Shown: positions 26,751 to 34,898 of the stretch, in pieces | Position numbering within the stretch: position 1 is the stretch's first letter | How the letters are laid out: every line of letters begins with the position of its first letter | Assembly (NCBI GenBank): GCA_036308445.1 | Contig: JAXJVS010000109.1 | Span: 1 to 52,324 of the forward strand | Length of the DNA stretch: 52,324 nucleotides | Direction of reading: 5' to 3' | Source: MGBC113645 sp036308445 | GTDB taxonomy: Bacteria > Bacillota_I > Bacilli_A > Erysipelotrichales > Coprobacillaceae | The notes under the pieces: model-generated | Seen by the model: only the letters and a program-made list of their open reading frames with translations | The model's database searches: none | What the model was told of the DNA's origin: nothing | Position numbers and translations under genes: made by a program

Positions 26751-26782
26751 AGCCTGATTTTGAGATCAGGCTCATTTTTTTA
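26751..26782 (+). terminator. Strong intrinsic terminator without an obvious gene
   Basis: AGCCTGAT/ATCAGGCT around a 6-nt loop is followed by C and ATTTTTTT. A TATAAT lies at 26697-26702. Between the Rpn pseudogene (ends 26633) and this hairpin there is no open frame; either old pseudogene readthrough or a short RNA ends here. Confidence 0.7.
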
Positions 26783-26829
26783 TTTTGTTTTATTGACTAT
26801 CGTTGTCAATTCTGGTTATGAAATTTTCA

Positions 26830-26897
26830 GAGAGAGTAAAATAATCTATGTAAGTTGAAAGCGCGCGGCTCAGCTACACAGATTATTTTACACTCTC
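26830..26897. repeat. Long near-perfect hairpin with a GC-rich loop
   Basis: Arms of 23 bp at 26830-26852 and 26875-26897 pair with only two mismatches (core AGTAAAATAATCT on one side). Inner bases GTTGA and TCAGC extend the stem by about five pairs. The loop contains GCGCGCGG, striking in such AT-rich DNA. No ORF is present. It could be a small mobile repeat or a structured RNA. Confidence 0.65.
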
Positions 26898-26904
26898 ACA
26901 TCAT

Positions 26905-26932
26905 AAGGATTGTACAAATGAGTACAATCCTT
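26905..26932 (-). terminator. Hairpin at the end of the acetyltransferase gene
   Basis: A perfect 11-bp stem AAGGATTGTAC/GTACAATCCTT with a 6-nt loop starts at the maa stop codon. The T-run on the minus strand is weak, so it may act mainly as an mRNA 3' end stabiliser. Confidence 0.5.
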
Positions 26933-27532
26933 AATTATTTATATACTCTTCATATTCTTTTAACCAATATACTTTGTCTTGTTCATTAATTGTTCTTATA
27001 GCCTTACAAGGATTTCCTGCTGCAACAACTTTATCTTCAATATCCTTAGTTACAACACTTCCTGATCCAATAACAACATTATTGCCAATTGTTACTCCTG
27101 GATTAATAACTACATTTCCACCTATCCATACATTATCTTTTATTGTAACCGGTAATGCAATTTCTAAATCTTTATTACGCACAAACGCATCAATAGGATG
27201 TGCTGCTGTATAGATAGAAACTCTTGGACCAATATAAACATGATTTCCGATGGTTATGCTTCCATCACCTATAGTCATAAAATCAGTATTGATAAAGCAA
27301 TGATAACCTATAGAAGTTTTATCAGCATGATCATAATATAATGGTGGTACAATCAAAGTATTTTCACCAATATTTCTCATTACTGTCTTTAAGATTTCAA
27401 TTCCTTTATCTAATTCATTTGCTTCTATTCTATTAAACTGTGTTAATACTTTTTTCCTAATAACCAATTATGATTATCAATTCTATAAGGATTATATAAC
27501 TTCCCTTGAAGCATTCTCTCTTTATCATTCAT
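26931..27532 (-). pseudogene. maa: Maltose/galactoside O-acetyltransferase with a poly-A frameshift
   Basis: The long frame (from about 27467 down) encodes most of a LbH hexapeptide acetyltransferase: YHCFINTDFMTIGDGSITIG, TAAHPID and VWIGGNVVINPGVTIGNNV, with the catalytic His in AAHPID. The N-terminal helix, MNDKERMLQGKLYNPYR, is in another frame starting at ATG 27532, one base after the glgP stop. The frames meet at a run of six A (27450-27455, T on the plus strand); seven would restore a normal full-length protein. Either a real lesion, a phase-variable run or a base-calling error. Maa acetylates maltose or glucose using acetyl-CoA. Confidence 0.8.
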
Positions 27533-27533
27533 A

Positions 27534-29798
27534 TTACTTTAAATGCCAGATATCTTCATTATATTGTTGAATAGTACGATCTGAAGAAAAGAATCCTGCT
27601 TTTGAAATATTAATTAAAGCTTTCTGATTCCAAGATTTTCTGTCTTCATAATCACTATAAACTTTTTCTTTCATTGCTATATATTCTTTAGTATCCAATA
27701 AAGTCATAAACCAATCCTTATTCATTAATTCATTATATAATCTATATAAACTATCTTGATCACCTATAGCTAATAACTTATCACTTACAATAAAATCTAC
27801 TAATTTCTTAATCATTTCATCATTATCATAAATTTCCTTAGCATTATATTGACCTGTCGCATATAAATCAATAACTTCATTAGGTTTCTTACCAAAAATA
27901 TAAATATTCTCTTCACCTACAAGTTCTGCAATTTCTACATTAGCACCATCTTCAGTTCCTAAAGTTAAAGCACCATTCAACATAAACTTCATATTACCTG
28001 TACCGCTTGCTTCTTTAGAAGCTAAAGAAATCTGTTCAGAAATATTTGCAGCAGGAATTATTTTTGAAGCAGCAGTTACATTATAGTTTTCAATCATAAC
28101 AACTCTAAAATAATCCCTAACATCTTTATCATTCTCTATCAATTCAGATAAACATAATATCAAATGAATAATATCTTGAGCAATCACATATGCTGGAGCA
28201 GCTTTAGCACCAAATACCATTGTAATAGGTGTTTTAGGTTTGTTTCCAGCTTTAATATCTAAATACTTATATATAGCATATAAAGCATTCATTTGTTGTC
28301 TCTTATACTCATGAAGACGTTTTACCTGTACATCAAAAATAGAATTTTCATCAATGAATATACTTTGTTTTTGATATAAATAATCTTTAAATTCTTTTTT
28401 CTTTTTCAATTTAATACTTTCTAAACGATTTAATACCTTTTCATCATCCAAATAGGCTAATAACTTTTCTAATTCCATCGCATCTTTTTTAAATTGAGAA
28501 CCAATTAAAGATTCAATTAAAGATGATAATTCTCTATTACAATGTAATAGCCATCTTCTAAAAGTAATACCATTTGTCTTATTATTAAACTTTTCTGGAT
28601 ATAATCGATAAAAATTCTTTAATTCAGAATTCTTTAAAATATCAGTATGTAAAGCAGCTACTCCATTCACTGAATAACCATAATGAATATCAATATGAGC
28701 CATATGTACCTGATTATACTCATCAATAATATAAGTAGAATAATCATCATATTTCTCTCTTACTCTTTTATCCAATTCTTTAATAATAGGTATTAAATGA
28801 GGTACTACTTCTTCTAAATAAGAAATAGGCCATTTTTCTAAAGCTTCAGATAAAATTGTATGATTTGTATATGCACAAGTCTGACTTACTATTTTAATAG
28901 CCTCATCTAATTCAAAACCTTTATTTAATAATAAACGAATTAATTCAGGTATAACCATTGATGGATGTGTATCATTAATTTGAATAACCACATGTTCATG
29001 TAGTTTATGTAAATCATATCCTTTATCTTCACATTCTTTTAAAATCAATTGAGCTCCATTGCTCACCATAAAATATTGCTGATATATACGTAATTTACGT
29101 CCATCATCATCACTATCATCAGGATACAAGAATAAAGTCAAATTCTTTTCAATTGCTTTCTTATTAAATTTAATACTATCATTTTCCACTAAAGATTCAT
29201 CAATAGTATCTAAATCAAATAAATGCAACTTATTACAACCAGAATCATAGCCTGGAATATCAATATCATATAACACTGAATTTAAAGTAAAATCTTTAAA
29301 AGGAATCTCAAAAGAAACCTTTTGTCTTTCTAACCAACTTATATCTTTTATCCAAGGATTCTTAACAGCTTTTTGTTTATGATCTTCAAACTTCTGTTCA
29401 AATAAACCAAAATGGTAATTCAATCCAATACCATCTCCTAAATATCCAAGTGTGGCAATAGAATCCAAAAAACACGCTGCTAAACGTCCTAAACCACCAT
29501 TACCTAAAGATGGCTCTAATTCCATTTCTTCAATTTCAGCTAAGTTTTTACCATGAGCTTGTAAAGTTTTTTCTACTTCATCATACAATCCTAAATTGAT
29601 AAGATTATTAGATAATAATTTACCAATTAAAAATTCAGCACTCATATAATATAATTTTTTCTTACCTTCATTACATGGTAATAAAGCATTTTCTTCTTTT
29701 GTCATTAATAATAATGCATCAAAAAGTTGTACATTATTACAGCTATCTATATCTTTTCCAAATCTTTCATTAAGTAATTTATTTAATCTTTTTTCCAT
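27534..29798 (-). CDS. glgP: Glycogen/maltodextrin phosphorylase GlgP
   Basis: The 754-residue GT35 enzyme has EPSLGNGGLGRLAACFLDS near 95-113, VQVKRLHEYKRQQMNALY near 490-507 and the PLP-binding Lys604 in EASGTGNMKFMLNGA. It phosphorolyses alpha-1,4 glucans to glucose 1-phosphate in the cytosol. Length is slightly short (about 800 usual), typical of Firmicute maltodextrin phosphorylases. The ATG lies inside the 3' end of the LacI gene with a 16-bp overlap and GGAGG upstream, so the two are coupled. Confidence 0.93.
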   Translation of the reverse strand: MEKRLNKLLNERFGKDIDSCNNVQLFDALLLMTKEENALLPCNEGKKKLYYMSAEFLIGKLLSNNLINLGLYDEVEKTLQAHGKNLAEIEEMELEPSLGNGGLGRLAACFLDSIATLGYLGDGIGLNYHFGLFEQKFEDHKQKAVKNPWIKDISWLERQKVSFEIPFKDFTLNSVLYDIDIPGYDSGCNKLHLFDLDTIDESLVENDSIKFNKKAIEKNLTLFLYPDDSDDDGRKLRIYQQYFMVSNGAQLILKECEDKGYDLHKLHEHVVIQINDTHPSMVIPELIRLLLNKGFELDEAIKIVSQTCAYTNHTILSEALEKWPISYLEEVVPHLIPIIKELDKRVREKYDDYSTYIIDEYNQVHMAHIDIHYGYSVNGVAALHTDILKNSELKNFYRLYPEKFNNKTNGITFRRWLLHCNRELSSLIESLIGSQFKKDAMELEKLLAYLDDEKVLNRLESIKLKKKKEFKDYLYQKQSIFIDENSIFDVQVKRLHEYKRQQMNALYAIYKYLDIKAGNKPKTPITMVFGAKAAPAYVIAQDIIHLILCLSELIENDKDVRDYFRVVMIENYNVTAASKIIPAANISEQISLASKEASGTGNMKFMLNGALTLGTEDGANVEIAELVGEENIYIFGKKPNEVIDLYATGQYNAKEIYDNDEMIKKLVDFIVSDKLLAIGDQDSLYRLYNELMNKDWFMTLLDTKEYIAMKEKVYSDYEDRKSWNQKALINISKAGFFSSDRTIQQYNEDIWHLK

Positions 29799-30820
29799 AA
29801 ATCTGCCTCCAATTGTTGAGTTGATTCTCTTTTTAACAATTCACCTTTAAATAACATCTGACGTGGTCCTTCTTTTCCTTCAATCATATCAAATAATAAT
29901 TTAGTACTTGCTTTTGCAATATCTTCCACCGGTTGAACAATCGTTGTAATGGTAGGAATATAATAATCCCCTACTTCTAATCCATCAAAACCAGCAACTG
30001 AACAATCTTCTGGTACTGATATACCCCTTTCTTTTAAAGCGCGACAAGCTCCTATCGCTAGCATATCACTTGCAGCATATAAAGCAGTAAAATCAGTTCT
30101 TTCTAATAATTTTTTTGTAAGTTTATAACCTGTTTCAAAAGAATAACAATCATCATTCATATCCATATGGCATACTAAATCACTATCAAATGTCATATTT
30201 TGTTCTTCCAATGCTTTTCTATAACCCATTAGACGTAAAATACTAATACTTGTCTCTTCTTTAGGACCACATATAATTGCAATTCTCTTATGGTTAAGCG
30301 AAAGGAGATATTTTGTCATCTTATAACTTTCTTCTTCATCATCTACTGAAACTGAAGCGATTGATTCATCAAGGGCTCCTACTGTACTTAACACATAAGG
30401 AATTTCTAATTGTTGTAATTGATTTTTAGGATGAGAAAAAGATCCACCTAGAAAAATAATTCCTTTTAACCTTTTTTCCTTAGCAAGAGTAATAGCAACT
30501 TCTAATTCATTTTCATTTTCTGCGACATATTGAATAATACAGCTATGTTTTAATTCATGACATTCATTTTCAATCACGGGAATGAGTTCACTAAAGAAAG
30601 TATTTCTAATTCCTTTTACCAATACCGCAATTGCCTTAGAATGTGTACGACTCAAAAATCTTGCACTATTGTTAGGAATATAATTTAGCTCTTTTATCGT
30701 ATTCATAATTAATTCCTTTGTCTCTGGATTAATATCCGGATGATTATTAATAGCACGAGATACAGTACTGACTCCAACATGACATCTTTTTGCAATATCT
30801 TTAATAGTAACGTTAGCCAT
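29783..30820 (-). CDS. LacI-family regulator of the glgP operon
   Basis: The 345-residue protein has the LacI helix-turn-helix VTIKDIAKRCHVGVSTVSRA at its N-terminus and an effector-binding domain with MGYRKALEEQ and VPEDCSVAGFDGLEVGDYY. ATG 30820 has GGGAGG upstream; the longer open frame has no start with a ribosome site. It is first in an operon with glgP and maa and probably represses them through the dyad at 30937-30962. Confidence 0.88.
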   Translation of the reverse strand: MANVTIKDIAKRCHVGVSTVSRAINNHPDINPETKELIMNTIKELNYIPNNSARFLSRTHSKAIAVLVKGIRNTFFSELIPVIENECHELKHSCIIQYVAENENELEVAITLAKEKRLKGIIFLGGSFSHPKNQLQQLEIPYVLSTVGALDESIASVSVDDEEESYKMTKYLLSLNHKRIAIICGPKEETSISILRLMGYRKALEEQNMTFDSDLVCHMDMNDDCYSFETGYKLTKKLLERTDFTALYAASDMLAIGACRALKERGISVPEDCSVAGFDGLEVGDYYIPTITTIVQPVEDIAKASTKLLFDMIEGKEGPRQMLFKGELLKRESTQQLEADLWKKD

Positions 30821-30883
30821 TATTCTTTCCTCCCTAAAACAAGTATAGTCTAACCAAATTTTAAAAATATATATCATAAAATC

Positions 30884-30904
30884 ATTTGAATTTATAATTC
30901 AAAT
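30884..30904. promoter_or_regulatory. Perfect AT-rich palindrome in the glgP operon leader
   Basis: ATTTGAATT-TAT-AATTCAAAT is a perfect 9-bp inverted repeat between the promoter and the LacI start. It may be a second operator or an mRNA hairpin. Confidence 0.45.
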
Positions 30905-30918
30905 CATTCTTTTTCTTT

Positions 30919-30962
30919 ATTATACCTCACTTTCTAATTTATCGGAAACGTTCCCGATAAAT
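30919..30962 (-). promoter_or_regulatory. Promoter and LacI operator of the glgP operon
   Basis: TATAAT at 30919-30924 (minus strand) has a poor -35 (TTCCGA, 30942-30947) that lies inside a 26-bp dyad: ATTTATCGG and CCGATAAAT flank a central AACGTT, with one mismatched pair. The central CG and length are typical of LacI-family operators, so binding would block the promoter. Confidence 0.8.
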
Positions 30963-31075
30963 CGCCAATACCTTAGCATAGTTGAAAAAATAATGCAAGA
31001 AATCAGCTAAATTCCGGTATCCTTTAGTAAAATACAAAATTCTAACCAGCAAAAAAGAGATTTATTCCTAAATCT

Positions 31076-32539
31076 CTACAATCTACAACTTTTCTCTAAT
31101 AGCTTATGAATAGAGGAAATTCTCAATTCAAAGTCTTTTAAACTCTTTAATTTCCATTCCCAATTTGGAGATCCTACAGTACCAGCAAAATTTAATTGGG
31201 CATGATTATCTAATCCTAAAATATCCTGCATTGGTATGATTGCTATTCTTGCATTACATTCTAATGTATATAAAAGAATATTATCCAAAATCGAATCTTC
31301 ATTATATTTTAAAGTCTTCATAATCTTATCAATATTATCTCTATCTTTTTTATTTTTAGCATGATACCAGCCAACAATCGTTTCATTATCATGAGTTCCT
31401 GTATAAGCGACACAATTTTCTTGTACCTGATAATTGACTTTCGCTTCTCGATCACCTAAAGAATGTTGAATAATCTTCATTCCTAACATATGATAATGAT
31501 CCTTTAAAATTGTAACTTCATCTCTTAAATCACCTAAATCTTCAGCAATCAACTGAATATCAGGCAATTCTTTAAAGACAGTATCAAAAAAATCATACGC
31601 TGGTCCTAATACCCACTTCCCATTTACTGCTGTTTTTTCTCCTGCAGGTATTTTCCAATATGTATCAAAAGCTCTAAAATGGTCCAAACGAATAATATCA
31701 AACAAGTTCATATTCCATTTCATTCTTTTAATCCAAAAATCATATTTCTGTTCTTTTAAATAATCCCAGTCATAAATTGGATTTCCCCATAATTGTCCCG
31801 TATCACTAAAACAATCTGGTGGACAACCAGCAACACTAGTTGGATAACCTATATCATCTAAAAGAAATGATTTCTGATATTGCCATACATCAGCACTATC
31901 ACTACCTACATATATTGGGATATCCCCCATCATTTTAATATTCTTACTATGTGCATAATCTTTAATTTCATTCCACTGTTTAAAAAACATAAACTGAATA
32001 AACTTCTCATATTCAATATTATCTTCTGACACCTTATTCTGTTTCTTTTTGTCTTGATAAGGCCATTTTTGCCATTCTACAAGATGATTTTTTTTCTTAT
32101 AAACTCTAAATAAAGCAAAATTATCAAGCCAATAAGCATCTTCTTTGAATTTTTCAAATTCTTCTTTAAACTCATCCTTTAACTTAAAATTCTCATAAGC
32201 CTTTAGGAAATATTTATTCTTATATGCTCTTACTTCTTCATAATGAACAGCTTCAGCATCCTCATAAAAACTATCCACTTTTTCATCCAATAAACCATAA
32301 TCATATAACTTATCCAAATTAACATATAATTCTTCACCCGCGAAAGAAGAATAAGCCTGATAAGGCGAATTACCAAATCCTACAGGATTAAGAGGAAGAA
32401 TTTGCCAAATAGAAAAACCTGCCTCCACAATATTATCAATAAAATTTAAACATACTTCTCCTAAATCACCAATCCCATGTCTAGAAGGTAAACAACTAAT
32501 CGGCATCAATATACCTGACTGTCTTCTTTGTAATGTCAT
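31076..32539 (-). CDS. Second 4-alpha-glucanotransferase (MalQ paralogue)
   Basis: The 487-residue GH77 protein has the catalytic Asp286 in IIRLDHFRAF, Glu333 in LIAEDLG and Asp384 in YTGTHDNETIVGW, so it should be active. It differs clearly from the malQ of the PTS operon (for instance LMPISCLPSRHGIG against LLPISSLPSKYGIG), pointing to old divergence rather than a recent copy. ATG 32539 follows GAGGTG at 6 bp; a GTG three codons upstream is rejected. It has its own promoter (TTGTTT-N17-TATATT) and no cotranscribed partner. Confidence 0.92.
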   Translation of the reverse strand: MTLQRRQSGILMPISCLPSRHGIGDLGEVCLNFIDNIVEAGFSIWQILPLNPVGFGNSPYQAYSSFAGEELYVNLDKLYDYGLLDEKVDSFYEDAEAVHYEEVRAYKNKYFLKAYENFKLKDEFKEEFEKFKEDAYWLDNFALFRVYKKKNHLVEWQKWPYQDKKKQNKVSEDNIEYEKFIQFMFFKQWNEIKDYAHSKNIKMMGDIPIYVGSDSADVWQYQKSFLLDDIGYPTSVAGCPPDCFSDTGQLWGNPIYDWDYLKEQKYDFWIKRMKWNMNLFDIIRLDHFRAFDTYWKIPAGEKTAVNGKWVLGPAYDFFDTVFKELPDIQLIAEDLGDLRDEVTILKDHYHMLGMKIIQHSLGDREAKVNYQVQENCVAYTGTHDNETIVGWYHAKNKKDRDNIDKIMKTLKYNEDSILDNILLYTLECNARIAIIPMQDILGLDNHAQLNFAGTVGSPNWEWKLKSLKDFELRISSIHKLLEKSCRL

Positions 32540-32789
32540 AAGTATCACCTCTACTTTAATATATCAAGACTTACTAAAAAAAACAATTCTATCCAAAAAT
32601 GTTAATATTTATCGAAAGAAATTGATATTATTGAATGATTTACCATGATAATCCTATTTTTATATTTCGACTAGTTTAGTCGCTTTTTAATGATTGCTTT
32701 TCTTTTTTAAAACTAATTAAGACGAATTATTTTAATAGAATTGTTATTTTTTATAAAAATAATATCATTATTATATAAGCAAAAAGATG

Positions 32790-32809
32790 ATGAAAATATG
32801 TATTTTCAT
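32790..32809. promoter_or_regulatory. Palindrome upstream of the orphan PTS IIB gene
   Basis: ATGAAAATA-TG-TATTTTCAT lies about 50 bp before the IIB start. A short CGACTA-GTT-TAGTCG hairpin followed by CTTTTT is at 32668-32687. The palindrome may be an operator or leader hairpin. Confidence 0.45.
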
Positions 32810-32860
32810 ATCCGATGATTCTATTTTACAATCTTTATAACAATGAAGGAGGAAATAAAT

Positions 32861-33172
32861 ATGGTTAAAATTATGTTAGTATGTAGTGCTGGTATGTCTA
32901 CAAGTTTACTAGTCAACAAAATGATTACTGAAGCTGAAAAAAGAGGCTTAGAAGCTAAAATATGGGCTACTAGTGAAGGAGAAAGTGCAAATGAATTTGC
33001 AAAAGATCCTGCTGATGTTATCTTAGTTGGTCCACAAGTAAGATATTTAATGAATGCTATTAAAGAAAGAACTGGAAATAAGGTTCCTGTTGAATTAATT
33101 GATATGCGTACTTACGGCATGATGGATGGTGGTAAATGCATCGATCAAGCTTTAAAAGCAATTGGTAAATAA
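32861..33172 (+). CDS. PTS lactose/cellobiose-family IIB component, unlinked
   Basis: The 103-residue protein has the IIB signature with the phospho-cysteine Cys8 (MLVCSAGMSTSLLVNKM) and ends in the usual VELIDMRTYGMMDGGKC. It relays phosphate from IIA to the incoming sugar. ATG 32861 follows AAGGAGG; a longer frame starts without one. No IIA or IIC gene is next to it: malQ lies on the left and transposase debris on the right. It must work with distant partners, or has lost them to the adjacent insertion events. Confidence 0.9.
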   Translation: MVKIMLVCSAGMSTSLLVNKMITEAEKRGLEAKIWATSEGESANEFAKDPADVILVGPQVRYLMNAIKERTGNKVPVELIDMRTYGMMDGGKCIDQALKAIGK

Positions 33173-33177
33173 TTAAT

Positions 33178-33258
33178 AAGGCTCCAAATGGAGCCTTTAT
33201 AAGTAACTAAAAAATCACTGGGTTTGCTTGCGCACCACAAAACTAGGTGGTGCTTTTC
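33178..33258 (+). terminator. Two hairpins after the IIB gene
   Basis: AAGGCTCC/GGAGCCTT with an AAAT loop (33178-33197) is followed by GCACCAC/GTGGTGC (33232-33253) with TTTTCACTTTTT after it. The second has the better T-run. From 33259 to 33404 nothing else is recognisable. Confidence 0.7.
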
Positions 33259-33404
33259 ACTTTTTCAGTTTTTCTTCTTTACATTTTTTGGAGTAAATCA
33301 TTTATAGGTCATAATATATGTATCATTATATATGAAATCTATAGAAAGAAAAAAGTTGAAACCCCACTCGCCAAAGTTTTGTTTCATCTTCGTCAAACGA
33401 GAAT

Positions 33405-33809
33405 ATGATATTAACTAATTTTCCAATTAATTTTAATTCTTTTATTAAAAATTCTCAAAATATTAAGAATATTATTAATGATATCTACTTTGATGCCGTT
33501 GAATCTATCAACTTCAGTTCTATCATCTGCGATAGGTGCTTAAACAATTCCTGACATCACCACGCCTACTATGAAAAACAAATTAATATTTATGGTAAGA
33601 TGATCAAAGTAAGAATTACCAGAATCATATGTACAAACTGCGGTAAAACCCATGCTATTCTTATTGAACCTATGATCACTTATATCTCCACTTTATTCAA
33701 TGATCTTATAAGAATAGTTATATATAGTATTATTCTGCTTGATTCTTCATTATTTTTTATTATAAAAACAGGTTTTCATCATGTACTGACACATATCATG
33801 ATTTTGTAA
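33405..33809 (+). pseudogene. Zinc-ribbon transposase-like fragment (DUF6431-like)
   Basis: One frame from ATG 33405, broken by TGA at 33552-33554, contains two cysteine pairs: ICDRCLNNS before the stop and IICTNCGKTHAILIEPMITY after it. CTECGKTHALLP-type segments are typical of DUF6431 proteins linked to integrases and transposases. The remainder is hydrophobic and unlike the family. It is a decayed remnant. Family naming is from memory of the motif. Confidence 0.55.
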
Positions 33810-33892
33810 TCTTTAACTCCAGAGGAAACTCCATCATTTTCTATCCCACATAACTTTTGTATCTTTTTTTCTGTGATTTTTCATGAGTCATG

Positions 33893-34650
33893 ATAATATT
33901 ACTGCGCTAGACAGCGTTATTGATCAGGATGGTTTTCTTGCATTCTTTAATATTGATATCAGGAATGAGGAAACATTCGCTATTCATCATAAAAGCGTTG
34001 GTGTGTATATTTTGATGTGACACTAGCGAAAAAGCCTCATCAGTGCCCCTGTCTGTCTCAATATGACCGACAAGGTTAAGGATTACTCTGTTAAGCAGAT
34101 TAATCATTCCATACTGACCTCTAAAAAGTGCACCATAAACTATAACGCCAGAAGATACAGGTGTCCAAAATGTCATAAGACTTTTATGGAGCACAATCCC
34201 TTTACTGTTGCAGGCTCAAGAATTTCTCTAGCGACTGTATATAATATCCTTGAGGATTTAAGAAAGCCTAATGTGACATTTAGTGATGTTGCAAGCGTTA
34301 TTATGTCTGTCAGTCAACTGTAGCACACATATTTGATTCATTTGTATCAATTTCAAGAAGAACACTAACCGAATATTTATTAATGGATGAGGTTTATGCA
34401 TTTAAATCAGCCAACAGTAAATATGTATGTGTACTTGTTGATTTTAAAACTTAGAACATTGTTGATGTTCTTCCATCAAGGAGAAAGAGCCGGTGATGGA
34501 TTATTTCTTTTCCATTCCTCTTGAGGAAAGAAAAAAAGTTAAGATTGTTTCCTTTGACATGTGGGAAACATACAGATTTGTATCTAAAATCATGTTTCCA
34601 AATGCCACCTGCGCTACCGACCACTTATGTAAAGTTTTACATAAGTGGTC
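33893..34650 (+). pseudogene. ISL3-family transposase, fragmented
   Basis: Pieces in changing frames follow the order of an ISL3 transposase: MSHDNITALDSVIDQDGFL, VTDKVKDYS-like region reading MTDKVKDYSVKQINHSIL, the zinc finger and helix-turn-helix YRCPKCHKTFMEHNPFTVAG, then the DDE part LLMDEVYAFKSANSKYVCVL and VKIVSFDMWETYRFVSKIM. Several stops and frameshifts occur and the C-terminal third is missing. Homology ends at ATCATD, where a perfect palindrome begins. After it a 30-residue acidic frame (YEYVDELDDLSHEHSRQRDE) of unknown origin runs to 34784. Confidence 0.75.
34619..34650. repeat. Perfect 15-bp inverted repeat at the ISL3 breakpoint
   Basis: GACCACTTATGTAAA and TTTACATAAGTGGTC are separated by two bases only. 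The repeat sits exactly where transposase homology is lost, so it may mark a deletion or insertion junction. A second hairpin, TGGGAAGA/TCTTCCCA, is at about 34827-34848. Confidence 0.6.
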
Positions 34651-34898
34651 AACACATACTTGAACAGATATTATATAAAATTAATATGATATATGAATAT
34701 GTAGATGAATTAGATGATCTTTCTCATGAACATAGTCGCCAGCGTGATGAAATAATCGAAGAAATACAAAAAAAAGAATCATAATTCATCATTAAATCAT
34801 GATTCTCTTATACAGTTTTGAAATCGTGGGAAGATCATTCTTCCCATGATAATCTCGTGTCTAAACCCCCAGAACCCCAGGTTAATCTAGATTACCCT

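Noticed and set aside
26697..26782. A small RNA gene from the TATAAT at 26697 to the terminator at 26772
   Set aside because: No acceptable -35 box is present at 16-18 bp, so the promoter is not supported; kept only as a possibility within the hairpin finding.
32600..32640. Possible second site for the glgP LacI regulator upstream of the lone malQ (ATTTATCG half-site)
   Set aside because: Only one half-site of eight bases matches and no inverted partner is present; this is weak in AT-rich DNA.
33907..34194. Minus-strand open frame over the ISL3 remnant
   Set aside because: The plus strand in the same place encodes recognisable ISL3 transposase pieces, so the minus frame is a shadow.
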